Origin: Billgrantia pellis
GTDB taxonomy: Bacteria; Pseudomonadota; Gammaproteobacteria; Pseudomonadales; Halomonadaceae
Reading direction: 5' to 3'
Assembly (NCBI RefSeq): GCF_008297955.1
Contig: NZ_VTPY01000005.1
Coordinates: forward strand, 124,001 to 188,000
Length of the DNA stretch: 64,000 bases
The first letter of the stretch is position 1. Every line of letters begins with the position of its first letter. Below, piece after piece: positions 6,587 to 14,470 of the stretch. The notes below the pieces were generated by a model that was not told the DNA's origin, searched no databases, and worked only from the letters and a program-made list of their open reading frames with translations. The translations under genes and the position numbers were made by a program.

Positions 6587-7267
6587 TCAGCCGCTGGGCT
6601 GTACGGTGGTGGTTTTCTTGAGCTCCCGGGCGATCTGCTCGAGGTCACGCTTCACGCCTACGCGCTCGTTCAGTTCGATCGCGCGCGTGAAGTGCTGCTG
6701 GGCCAGGTCGAGCTGACCTGCGGTGCGCGCGGCGTAGCCCAGCGATTTGTGGAGCTTGGCGCGGATCTGGTCGTGCATGTCCGCGCCGGCGGAGAGGGTT
6801 TCCACTTCGCTGAGCAGGTCGAGCAGGGTGGTGGCATTGCTGCTTTCAGCCTCGAGCTGCTTGAGTGCCTGCTCGGCGACTTCCTCGGCGATGACGGCCG
6901 CCGTTCCACGCTCGAACTGGTCGGGCGGGTTGAGGCCATGGGCGAGGGCGTAGCGGGCGATCTCGACGGCGCCGGCCAGGTCGCCGGCGTCGATGCGCCA
7001 GAGCATGACGCGCATGAGTATGTCGTCCTGGGCGCCCTGACCGCGCTCGAGCACGCCGGCAACGTAGTCGGCGTACTGGGGCAGGATCTCGCGCTTGATC
7101 TCGGCCTTGCGTTCCATGGACTGAGTTGCCTTGAGGCGGCGGTAGTCCTCGAACAGGGCGGCCTGCATCAGCTCGTAGGCGTCGCCCTGCATGGGCTGTT
7201 CGCCGGCGTCAGCCGCAGCGAGGGCTGCGGTGACGCGCTGGAAGTGACGGCGGGCGGGGCTGGTCAT
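6587..7267 (-). CDS. M: terminase small (endonuclease) subunit, P2 gpM-like
   Basis: A 226-residue protein beginning MTSPARRHFQRVTAALAAAD, with YELMQAALFEDYRRLKATQS, ERKAEIKREILPQYADYVAG and MLWRIDAGDLAGAVEIARYA. This is the conserved core of gpM, the small terminase subunit that cleaves at cos in P2. It lies between the major capsid gene and gpL as expected. A candidate cos site for it is at 13106-13124. Length is near the family's 230 to 250 residues. Confidence 0.9.
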   Translation of the reverse strand: MTSPARRHFQRVTAALAAADAGEQPMQGDAYELMQAALFEDYRRLKATQSMERKAEIKREILPQYADYVAGVLERGQGAQDDILMRVMLWRIDAGDLAGAVEIARYALAHGLNPPDQFERGTAAVIAEEVAEQALKQLEAESSNATTLLDLLSEVETLSAGADMHDQIRAKLHKSLGYAARTAGQLDLAQQHFTRAIELNERVGVKRDLEQIARELKKTTTVQPSG

Positions 7268-7276
7268 GGCGCTGCG

Positions 7277-8299
7277 TTACTCCCCGCTGGTGAAGTCGTC
7301 GAGCTCGATGTTTTCCACCAGGCAGCCGGCGCCAAAATCTTCCACCACGTAGGCGTCGTTCGAGCTCTCGTAGTTTTCGATGCGGTTGCGCTTGGGATTC
7401 TCGCTGACGTGGCGGCGGCGGGCGCCGTTCTGCCAATAGATCGAGAGGTTGTCGAGCGTGGTGACCATGAGGGCGTTGTCTGGGAAGAAGGGCACGTCCA
7501 TGCCCTGCAGGCCACCGATGCGCTTCTGACTAATGACGACATCGGCAGCCATCTGCTCGCTGGGCGGTTGCTCGGTGTTGAGCAGCGGGAAGTACTTGTC
7601 GGACATGAGATTGCGGCCGACCAGCACGACCAGGCCCGGCACGCGGCGATACCAGGGCTCGATCAGGCTGTGCACGGCGTCGTATACCAGGGCGTCCAGG
7701 TTTAGGTAGTCGCCGCCCTTGCCCACGCGCACCTTGCCGGCGATGTTGCCTGCCTTCATCACGCGAGCCTCGGCGTGCAGGCGGTACTGCTGGAGCCAGC
7801 CGATGTTCACGTCCTGCAGCATGGGGTTGGTAGCACGGTTGGTCTGAGCCGCGGCAGTGATACCGTTGAAGCCGATCGCCATGCGGTCCAGCGCCTGCTG
7901 ACGCACGATGGCGTCACGGATCATGGCCTGGAAGTTGGGGAACTTGGCCCAGGCGTCGATCTTGTTGTAGCCGAGATGGGTGTCGAACTCGGTGAAGCGG
8001 CACTCGTAGCCGTGCGGGTCGAGGGTGGTCAGGTCACGAGTCTCACGATCCTTCTGGCTGACGTCGGTACGCCCGGCGATGGGGCCAGAGATGCCGAGGC
8101 CGAGCTTCTCGCCCTTCAGCTCATCGACGCCGATGATGTTGATCCGCGAGAGGAAGTCGCTCGATTCCTGGATGCGCTTTTCTAGGCGCTGCTGGATGGT
8201 CGGATCCACGGCGAACTTCTGGGTGGCATCCGGCACGCCGTTGAGCTTGGCCACCTGGGCGGTGAATTGGTTGAACAGTACGCGAGTATCGTTGCGCAT
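7277..8299 (-). CDS. N: major capsid protein (P2 gpN-like)
   Basis: A 340-residue protein starting MRNDTRVLFNQFTAQVAKLN. Family features are IINIIGVDELKGEKLGL-type text at about residue 53 (INIIGVDELKGEKLGLGISG), the TSQ-like RDLTTLDPHGYECRFTEFDT block, and a C-terminal IQYQ-like ENYESSNDAYVVEDFGAGCL. P2 capsid precursor is about 357 residues and is trimmed by the gpO protease. The gene follows gpO by 15 bases. HK97-type fold is expected from the family. Confidence 0.92.
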   Translation of the reverse strand: MRNDTRVLFNQFTAQVAKLNGVPDATQKFAVDPTIQQRLEKRIQESSDFLSRINIIGVDELKGEKLGLGISGPIAGRTDVSQKDRETRDLTTLDPHGYECRFTEFDTHLGYNKIDAWAKFPNFQAMIRDAIVRQQALDRMAIGFNGITAAAQTNRATNPMLQDVNIGWLQQYRLHAEARVMKAGNIAGKVRVGKGGDYLNLDALVYDAVHSLIEPWYRRVPGLVVLVGRNLMSDKYFPLLNTEQPPSEQMAADVVISQKRIGGLQGMDVPFFPDNALMVTTLDNLSIYWQNGARRRHVSENPKRNRIENYESSNDAYVVEDFGAGCLVENIELDDFTSGE

Positions 8300-8314
8300 G
8301 AGCGGGTCGGTTCC

Positions 8315-9133
8315 TTAGCAGTCGGTGACCATGCCGCCGTCGGTGCCGGTGGCGCGGGAGCGGTGGTGCTGGGGGGCGGGTTCGTTGTCGAGTCGGGTGA
8401 ACAGCTCGTCGAAGCGTTGCTGCAACTTCTCGTGAGCGGCCTGCAGGGTGCTGAAGGCGTCGCCGGTGGGGCGCTTTGCCAGCTCGCCTTCGAGTGCGGT
8501 GTGCTTCTCGACAAAGAGTGCGAGGGTCTGTTGCAGATCGGCCTGGAAGGCTGCGAGCTCATGCTTGTGCTTGCCGCTGTGCTTGCTGAACAGCGCTTTC
8601 ACGGTGTCGAGCAGGCTGGCACCGCTCTCTTCCGTCCGCTCTTCGGTGAAGTCGAGTGCGGTCTCGATAGCGGCGGAGAATAGGTTCTCGGGGCGCTGCT
8701 TGCGCGCGGCCAGCGGAGAGTTCTGCCCCTGCTCGGCACTGAACTTGAGCATCGAGGTGCCGAGCGAGGCGGGGGTGTCGGTGACGGCCAGGCCTACCAG
8801 GTAGGCTTCGCCGCTATCCGCGAAGTCGGGGTCGACCTCCATCGACGTGTAGACCTTCTGGCGCTTCTGGACCATGGCCTTGAGTTCGTCGGTGGGGTCG
8901 ATCTCGGCGAACAGGGCCAGCTTGCCGTCGTCGCCCTTTTCCGCTTTCAGCGCGGTGACATCACCGTAGGCCTTGAAAGGGCTGTCGGGCAAAACGCCCT
9001 TGATGTGTTCCAGGTTGATGCGGCAGCCGTACTTGGCCGGACTGAAGTTCTTGGCCATCTGCGTGAGCCACTCGGCCGTGATGGTGCGTCCATCCGTAGT
9101 GGCGCCTTCGGTTGCGATGCGATGCCAGGGCAT
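8315..9133 (-). CDS. O: capsid scaffolding protein / prohead protease (P2 gpO-like)
   Basis: From the ATG at 9133 (GAGGA eight bases upstream) the protein has 272 residues. The N-terminal serine-protease domain has candidate triad residues Asp14, His43 (INLEHIKG) and Ser97 (QKVYTSMEVDPDF), parallel to the Asp-His-Ser triad described for P2 gpO. The C-terminal half is rich in Glu, Gln and Lys and probably helical, as expected for the scaffold. An upstream in-frame ATG would add 26 residues with no family support. This is the first gene of the leftward late operon and is divergent from gpP. Confidence 0.88.
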   Translation of the reverse strand: MPWHRIATEGATTDGRTITAEWLTQMAKNFSPAKYGCRINLEHIKGVLPDSPFKAYGDVTALKAEKGDDGKLALFAEIDPTDELKAMVQKRQKVYTSMEVDPDFADSGEAYLVGLAVTDTPASLGTSMLKFSAEQGQNSPLAARKQRPENLFSAAIETALDFTEERTEESGASLLDTVKALFSKHSGKHKHELAAFQADLQQTLALFVEKHTALEGELAKRPTGDAFSTLQAAHEKLQQRFDELFTRLDNEPAPQHHRSRATGTDGGMVTDC

Positions 9134-9221
9134 GAGGGGTCCTCGGCGGGGAGTTGTCTGGGTGCGGTGTGCTAGTGCCGTCAGGTTCCGCGCCTCGGGA
9201 AAGAGGCTCAACGCGCAGCGG

Positions 9222-9243
9222 GTGTGGGAGGCGTGGCTTACAC
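9222..9243 (-). promoter_or_regulatory. candidate late-activator site between O and P (GTGT-N14-ACAC)
   Basis: GTGT at 9222-9225 and ACAC at 9240-9243 bracket 14 bases in the divergent O/P promoter region, 89 bases upstream of gpO. The element resembles the one before gpV at 2886-2907 in layout and orientation relative to the leftward operons. It is a candidate Ogr-type activator site; an activator gene would be expected near the end of the tail cluster outside the window. Confidence 0.45.
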
Positions 9244-9289
9244 CAGGCCCGCCGCTATGGGCCTCGCGCGCGCGGGTACGCTGGGCGGC

Positions 9290-11074
9290 ATGACGACAGC
9301 CGCCTCCGATCTGGCCAACCTCGACGCTTCACGCCTCTCTGCCCGTCACCTCTACTGGATGGGGTGGCGTATCGCGCGTATCGCCGAGCACCTGGACATT
9401 CCCCGGGCCACCATCGATAGCTGGAAGAAGCGCGACGGCTGGGACGAGGCCTCGCCTAGCCAGCGGGTGGAAGGCGCGCTCGAGGCGCGCATGGTCCAAC
9501 TGATCTGGAAGGAGCGGAAGGAAGGGAAGGACTTCAAGGAGCTGGATTTGCTCGGTCGTCAGATCGAGCGCCTGGCCCGGGTCCACAAGTACGAGCGCAC
9601 CGGCAAGGAGACCGACCTCAACCCCAACATCGAGCGGCGCAATGCCGGCGAGAAGCGCAAGCCGGCGCGCAACGATGTGGGCGACGAGGGAGTGATCCAG
9701 ATCGTCGAGGCCTTCGAGGCCTCGCTGTTCGACTACCAGCGCGCCTGGTACCGGGCCGGCCAGCATGAACGGATCCGCAACCTGCTCAAGAGCCGCCAGA
9801 TCGGGGCCACTTGGTACTTCGCCAGGGAAGCGATTGCCGACGCGATGGAGACCGGCAAGAACAAGATTTTCATGAGTGCCAGTAAGGCCCAGGCGCATAT
9901 TTTCCGGCACTACATCGTGCAGTTCGTGAAGGAGCTTACCGGCGTCGAGCTGAAGGGTGATCCGATCATCTTGGCTAACGGTGCAGAGCTCCATTTCCTC
10001 GGCACGAATGCCAAGACGGCGCAGGGCTATCATGGCGACACGTTCTTGGACGAATACTTCTGGATTCACGGCTTCGAGCAATTCCGGAAGGTGACCAGCG
10101 GCATGGCCATGCACAAACGCTGGAAGCAAACCTACTTCTCGACGCCCTCGAGCGTGGCCCACGAGGCCTATCCGTTCTGGACCGGTGACCGCTTTAACAA
10201 GCGGCGCAAGAAGTCCGAGCGGGTGACGATCGACGTCAGCCACGCCGCGCTGAAGGGCGGGGCGCGCGGCCCGGATGGCCAGTGGCGCCAGATCGTGACG
10301 ATCGAGGATGCGATCGCCGGCGGCTGCGACCTGTTCGATATCGACCAGCTCCGGCTGGAGTACTCCGACGACGAGTTCGCGAACCTCTTGATGTGTGAGT
10401 TCGTGGACGACACCCAGAGCGCCTTCCCGCTGGCCATGATGCAGAAGTGCATGGTCGACAGCTGGGACGTGTGGCGGGACATCAAGCCGTTCGCACCACG
10501 GCCCTATGGGGAGTTTCCGGTCTGGGTCGGCTATGACCCGGCCGGCGATGGGGAGGATGGCGATGGGGCGGGGCTCGTTGTCGTCGCTCCGCCACGCACG
10601 GCCGAGGGCAAGCATCGCGTACTCGAACGGCACCGCATCAAGGGGCGCGACTACGAGGCCCAGGCGGAGTTCATCCGCGGCGTGACGCGCCGCTACAACG
10701 TCACCTTCATCGGCATCGACACCTCGGGTCTCGGCGAGGCCGTGGCACAGTTGGTCGCCAAGTTCTTCCCCACCGTCACGCGGTACCGCTACACGCCCGA
10801 GGTCAAGGCGCGCTTGGTGATGCAGGCGCAGCAGATCATCAACAAGGGGCGGCTGGAGTTCGATGCCGGCTGGGCGGATCTCGCTCAATCCTTCATGGCG
10901 ATCCGGCGCGAGCTCACCGCCTCGGGCCGCCACCTGACCTACACCGCAGGGCGCAACAGCCAGACGGGGCACGCCGATCTGGCGTGGGCCACGATGCACG
11001 CCCTGCACAACGAACCGCTGGACGGGCCGGTTTCCTTCGGTACCGGGCGATCAATGATGGAGATGTACGGATGA
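9290..11074 (+). CDS. P: terminase large (ATPase) subunit, P2 gpP-like
   Basis: A 594-residue protein from the ATG at 9290. Residues about 20-50 form a helix-turn-helix (WRIARIAEHLDIPRATIDSW). The ATPase part has the Walker A-like LLKSRQIGATWYFARE and the acidic Walker B-type GDTFLDEYFWIHGFEQ. The C-terminal RNase H-like nuclease domain starts with VGYDPAGDGEDGDGAG. It packages DNA together with gpM. An in-frame start 66 bases upstream is less likely because it would run through the promoter region. The stop overlaps the gpQ start (ATGA). Confidence 0.92.
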   Translation: MTTAASDLANLDASRLSARHLYWMGWRIARIAEHLDIPRATIDSWKKRDGWDEASPSQRVEGALEARMVQLIWKERKEGKDFKELDLLGRQIERLARVHKYERTGKETDLNPNIERRNAGEKRKPARNDVGDEGVIQIVEAFEASLFDYQRAWYRAGQHERIRNLLKSRQIGATWYFAREAIADAMETGKNKIFMSASKAQAHIFRHYIVQFVKELTGVELKGDPIILANGAELHFLGTNAKTAQGYHGDTFLDEYFWIHGFEQFRKVTSGMAMHKRWKQTYFSTPSSVAHEAYPFWTGDRFNKRRKKSERVTIDVSHAALKGGARGPDGQWRQIVTIEDAIAGGCDLFDIDQLRLEYSDDEFANLLMCEFVDDTQSAFPLAMMQKCMVDSWDVWRDIKPFAPRPYGEFPVWVGYDPAGDGEDGDGAGLVVVAPPRTAEGKHRVLERHRIKGRDYEAQAEFIRGVTRRYNVTFIGIDTSGLGEAVAQLVAKFFPTVTRYRYTPEVKARLVMQAQQIINKGRLEFDAGWADLAQSFMAIRRELTASGRHLTYTAGRNSQTGHADLAWATMHALHNEPLDGPVSFGTGRSMMEMYG

Positions 11075-12117
11075 GCGAGACGCTTGTCGAGAAGCCCCGG
11101 GTGCGCGTGCCGGCCTATCGTGTCGAGGAGCAGACCACAGCGGCACCGGCTCGTGCAGAGGCCTTCAGCTTCGGCGATCCGGTACCGGTCATCGATGGTT
11201 ACGATTTCTTCTACACCGGCTGCTGGATGATGGGCACCGAGTGGTACGAGCCGCCGGTGGACTTCCCTGCATTGGCGCAGACCTATCGCGCCACGGCGCA
11301 CCATGGATCGGCGATCCAGGTGAAGCGCAACATCCTGGTCCGTTCGTTCATTCCGCATCGGTTGCTCAGTCGGCAGGCCTTCAGTGCGCTGGTGACCGAC
11401 TACTTGGTCTTCGGCAACTGCTACCTCGAGCGGATCTGGGGTCGCCTGGGCAAGCTGCTCGAGCTGCGTCCGGCCAGGGCCAAGTACGTGCGTCGTGGCG
11501 CCGACCTGGAGCGTTACTTCTGGGTACCCAACTGGTCGGATCGCAGCGAGTTCGCCGCCGGCAGTGTGATCCACCTGCTCGAGCCGGATCTCAACCAGGA
11601 GGTCTACGGCGTGCCGGACTACCTGGGCGCGCTGCAGTCGATCTACCTCAACGAGAACGCCACGCTGTTCCGCCGCAAATACTACCTCAACGGCTCTCAC
11701 GCCGGCTTCATCATGTATGTCTCCGACGCAGCGCAAAACCAGGAAGACATCGATGCAATGCGCACGGCCCTGAAGGAGAGCAAGGGCGTTGGCAACTTCC
11801 GCAACCTGTTCCTCTACTCGCCGAACGGCAAGAAGGACGGCATCCAGATAATTCCGATCAGCGAAGTGGCCGCCAAGGATGAATTCGCCGCGATCAAGAA
11901 CCTGACGCGCGATGACCAGCTCGCCGGCCACCGCACGCCGCCGCAGCTCATGGGCATCATTCCCAACAATACCGGTGGGTTCGGCGATGTGGAGAAGGCA
12001 GCGCGGGTGTTCGTGACCAACGAGCTCGAGCCGGTGCAGGCCATCTTCACCGAGATCAACGATCGCCTGGGGGAGGAGGTGGTGCGGTTCCGACCGTACT
12101 CGCTCGAACCGACCTGA
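11071..12117 (+). CDS. Q: portal protein (P2 gpQ-like)
   Basis: A 348-residue protein from the ATG at 11071 that overlaps the terminase stop by four bases. Landmarks are the Phe-rich EAFSFGDPVPVIDG near residue 30, YFWVPNWSDRSEFAAGSVIH, PDLNQEVYGVPDYLGALQSI, and DQLAGHRTPPQLMGIIPNNT near the end, all strongly conserved in P2-type portals. It forms the dodecameric DNA channel at the head vertex. A longer frame begins inside gpP and is not used. Confidence 0.93.
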   Translation: MSETLVEKPRVRVPAYRVEEQTTAAPARAEAFSFGDPVPVIDGYDFFYTGCWMMGTEWYEPPVDFPALAQTYRATAHHGSAIQVKRNILVRSFIPHRLLSRQAFSALVTDYLVFGNCYLERIWGRLGKLLELRPARAKYVRRGADLERYFWVPNWSDRSEFAAGSVIHLLEPDLNQEVYGVPDYLGALQSIYLNENATLFRRKYYLNGSHAGFIMYVSDAAQNQEDIDAMRTALKESKGVGNFRNLFLYSPNGKKDGIQIIPISEVAAKDEFAAIKNLTRDDQLAGHRTPPQLMGIIPNNTGGFGDVEKAARVFVTNELEPVQAIFTEINDRLGEEVVRFRPYSLEPT

Positions 12118-12124
12118 AAAGAAA

Positions 12125-12150
12125 GCGCTCGCAGCCGAAGCTGCAAGCGC
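12125..12150 (+). terminator. hairpin after gpQ, possible terminator
   Basis: GCGCT-C-GCAGC at 12125-12135 pairs with GCTGC-A-AGCGC at 12140-12150 around a CGAA loop, with one mismatch. No T tract follows, so it may be a weak terminator or an RNA-stabilising hairpin between Q and dam. Confidence 0.4.
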
Positions 12151-12249
12151 CTGTCGCTCATGAATCGTCCCTGATCCTGTGGAGCTTCCTACTCCCTGAC
12201 CGACAACGAGAGGATAACCAAAAACTGGATAAATGAACAGGTATCAAGG

Positions 12250-13011
12250 ATGCAATCGAAACCGATTCTCCCATGGATGGGAGGCAAGCGACGCCTGGCC
12301 AAACAGATCATACCGCTGTTTCACGAGCACACCGCCTACGTCGAGCCCTTCTGCGGTGGCGCCGCGGTGTTCTTCATGAAGCCCCCTAGCCAGGTCGAAG
12401 TGATCAACGACGTGCACGGTGAACTGGTCAACCTGTACCGCGTGGTCAAGCATCACCCCGACGAGCTCGTTCGGCAGTTCCGCTGGGGGCTGGTGAGCCG
12501 CGAGGAGTACCTCACCCAGCGTGAGATCGACCCTCGCCACCTGACTGATATCCAGCGCGCGGCCCGGTTCTTCTATCTGCAGAAGCTGGCGTTCGGTGGC
12601 AAGGTGGCGGGGCAGACCTTTGGAACCTCCGCCACCAGCCCACCGCGCCTGAACCTGATGCGGATCGAGGAGGATCTCAGCACGGCGCACCTACGCCTGG
12701 CCCGCACGGTAGTGGAGCATCTGGACTGGGCCGAGTGCATGCGGCGCTACGACCGGCCGGGTACGCTCTTCTACCTGGATCCGCCCTACTGGGGCACCGC
12801 TGGGTACGGCAACGACTTCGGGCTTGAGCAGTACCACCTGATGGCCAGCCTGGCCCGCGAAGCCAAGGGGCAAGTTGTCATCAGCGTCAACGACGTGCCT
12901 GAGATGCGTGAAGCCTTCGAGGGCCTGACGATCCACACCACCAGCATCCGCTATACCGTTGGCCGGGAAGCAACCGACCAGCGAGGGGAGCTGATCATCA
13001 CTAACCGCTGA
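12250..13011 (+). CDS. dam: phage DNA adenine methylase (Dam-like, D12 class)
   Basis: A 253-residue N6-adenine methyltransferase. The order of motifs is that of the D12/Dam class: PWMGGKRRLAKQI near the start, VEPFCGGAAVFFMKP (SAM binding), EVINDVHGELVNLYR, and the catalytic YLDPPYWGT at about residues 175-183. GATC is the usual target of this class, but specificity is not shown here. It sits between gpQ and the cos candidate, the slot where P2-like phages carry accessory (moron) genes. Methylation could protect phage DNA or tune its expression. It is too closely tied to the phage genes to be the host's own dam. Confidence 0.88.
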   Translation: MQSKPILPWMGGKRRLAKQIIPLFHEHTAYVEPFCGGAAVFFMKPPSQVEVINDVHGELVNLYRVVKHHPDELVRQFRWGLVSREEYLTQREIDPRHLTDIQRAARFFYLQKLAFGGKVAGQTFGTSATSPPRLNLMRIEEDLSTAHLRLARTVVEHLDWAECMRRYDRPGTLFYLDPPYWGTAGYGNDFGLEQYHLMASLAREAKGQVVISVNDVPEMREAFEGLTIHTTSIRYTVGREATDQRGELIITNR

Positions 13012-13032
13012 CCAGCGCCCACCTCTTCCATC

Positions 13033-13058
13033 AGCCGCCCAACCGGGCGGCTTTCTCA
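13033..13058 (+). terminator. terminator downstream of dam
   Basis: AGCCGCCC at 13033-13040 and GGGCGGCT at 13045-13052 form an eight-base stem with an AACC loop, followed by TTCTC. It lies 21 bases after the dam stop. The T tract is short. Confidence 0.6.
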
Positions 13059-13105
13059 TGCCAATCCGATCAGCCTGACAGGCGGAGCACGCCCCCTGGC
13101 GCGCC

Positions 13106-13124
13106 GTCGACTCCCCGCCCCGCC
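13106..13124 (-). other. candidate phage cos site
   Basis: Read on the minus strand, these 19 bases are GGCGGGGCGGGGAGTCGAC. The P2 cohesive end, as I recall it, is GGCGAGGCGGGGAAAGCAC, so 15 of 19 positions agree, including GGCG, GGCGGGGA and the final AC. The position on the far side of Q from P is where P2-like phages have cos. Exact cleavage points are inferred. Confidence 0.5.
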
Positions 13125-13316
13125 TGCGCGCTAAACCTGTCGCTTTTTGGGCACCCATGCAGCGGAGCGGAAGCCGCACGGATCCTGGGCCCTCTGGCGA
13201 TTGCAGCTGGTCCTGAAGTCTTGCGGAATCATGCGAAATTGACCGACCTGCCAGGACTTCGAAAAGCACGAAGAGATGAGAGTGGCTCTCAGGAAGGTGG
13301 GGGGTGTTCGGAAAAA

Positions 13317-13580
13317 GGTAATAACGGTTAGGTCGGTGAAAATCGTATGTAAGCCATTGTTTTAAAAAGGAGTTGTCATTACCTCTCAGGGGTTAGAAAA
13401 GGTAATGAAAAAGGTAATGGATTTCTAAGTGACTGAAAAATAGTGATTTCTTCATAGCCCAAAATCACCCAAGGCAGGGGTAATGGCATTACCTCATCAT
13501 TACCTTTTTATTACCTTTTTAGAATTCCATATTCTCTTTATAATTCAATTGATTGCGATGGGTTTGTGGAGCTCATTACC
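13317..13580. repeat. cluster of nine GGTAAT(G)/CATTACC motifs (iteron-like)
   Basis: Forward copies start at 13317, 13401, 13413 and 13479. Reverse copies (CATTACC or ATTACC) start at 13377, 13487, 13498, 13510 and 13574. Several are preceded by a run of four or five A residues (AAAAAGGTAAT). Copies at 13479-13485 and 13487-13493 form a perfect palindrome around one G. The close spacing and two orientations suggest protein-binding sites: replication iterons, integrase arm sites or repressor operators. Which of these applies cannot be told from sequence. Confidence 0.7.
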
Positions 13581-13989
13581 TTTCTTACCCTTTTCCGGAC
13601 CCCCCACCAATTTTGGCGATAGGCCAACCACGCGCCCATGCATGCGCGCGTCATACATGCGCGTCATTCATTCATCGTGCTCTATCAGTTGTTGAGCTCG
13701 TGCCGGCGGGAGTCTAGGGGGGATTGCTAGGATGTGTTGGTACTTTTTTGGCACTAGAGGGCTGAAAGCCGCGTGATATCTAGAGTGAACTCCGATCCAT
13801 CATCGGCGCCACGGAGAACGTTCTATCCAGCGCAGGGCGCGTTGTGCCAGTATCCATGCGGGTTGTGGGGGTTGCCTTCTCAGTCATAACTGTTCATATT
13901 TACAGTGGTTGGCGCCGGTTTTTCACGGTGCCTTGTCACAATTTTGGCACTCCGCGCCGCTGGAATTTGTCACATTGGGGGAGCGAACG

Positions 13990-14310
13990 TTGGCGACGAT
14001 AGTCAAGCGGCCGCGAAAGGGCGGCAGTTTCTCATACCAGGCGAGGATCCGCATCGCTCGGCGTGGACAACCAGACTTCACCGAGTCGCGAACGTTCCCC
14101 AAGAAAGCCATGGCGGAAGAATGGGCCAAGCGCCGCGAGCTGGAACTGATGCAGCCCGGCGGCATCCTGACGGCTAAATGGCGAGGCGTCAGGCTCACCA
14201 GTCAAGGCAACTTCTGCGAATCACCAGCGGGGTACACGGGGACTGGCAGCATCTGGGTGTCGGTGCGGATGCTGCCGCTGAGGTATGACCGATCCGCTCT
14301 TCTTGGGTGA
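13990..14310 (+). pseudogene. int: tyrosine integrase, N-terminal fragment
   Basis: From a TTG at 13990 with GGGGGAG eight bases upstream, the product begins ATIVKRPRKGGSFSYQARIR and continues RTFPKKAMAEEWAKRRELEL. This is the arm-binding N-terminal domain common to phage integrases, ending in a GGIL-type junction. After about residue 60 the frame loses all family resemblance and stops at 14310. No catalytic R-H-R-Y domain is found in any frame nearby. The gene points away from the phage late genes, as int does toward att in P2, so this may mark the decayed right end of the prophage. It could equally be left from another element. Confidence 0.6.
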
Positions 14311-14470
14311 TGCGAGCCTCGAACCATGGTAGACCCAGACCTGACAGACCGAGAATACTCTGGCATTTGGTGCACCTTTATATGCAGAACTCATGAACGT
14401 TAGGTAGTGAGCCAGGCCGTGAACCGACCCGGCTCTGTCTAAGTGCGAAACTGCTCAATCCCACTTAAGA

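Larger units (their letters stand above)
13059..13989. other. prophage non-coding segment between dam and the integrase fragment
   Basis: No convincing gene is seen here. The first 150 bases are GC-rich and hold the cos candidate. From about 13300 to 13560 the DNA is AT-rich and carries the GGTAAT(G) repeats. After that composition returns to normal without recognisable signals. In P2-like phages this side of cos would lead to early genes or, in phages arranged like phiCTX, directly to the attachment site. One of these may apply. Confidence 0.6.
1..14310. mobile_element. P2-family prophage, left end outside the window
   Basis: The gene order reproduces phage P2 in inverted form: Q and P on the plus strand, and O, N, M, L, X, holin, endolysin, spanins, R, S, V, W, J, I and H on the minus strand. 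A Dam gene, a cos-like site, an AT-rich repeat region and an integrase fragment follow Q to the right. The lysogeny and replication modules (C, Cox, A) are not visible, so the prophage may be defective or those genes may lie to the left. The right boundary is uncertain. I found no duplicated att core, and 14310 is simply the end of the integrase-derived open frame. Confidence 0.85.

Noticed and set aside
6041..7705. 554-codon plus-strand open frame across gpL, gpM and part of gpN
   Set aside because: It is antisense to three recognisable P2 genes with correct order and length, and its product has no family resemblance. High GC makes long antisense frames common here.
9329..11008. 559-codon minus-strand open frame inside the terminase gene
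   Set aside because: It is antisense to a clear terminase with HTH, ATPase and nuclease motifs and has no recognisable product.
13311..13580. CRISPR array
   Set aside because: The repeat unit is only 6 to 12 bases, occurs in both orientations and has irregular spacing. There are no cas genes.
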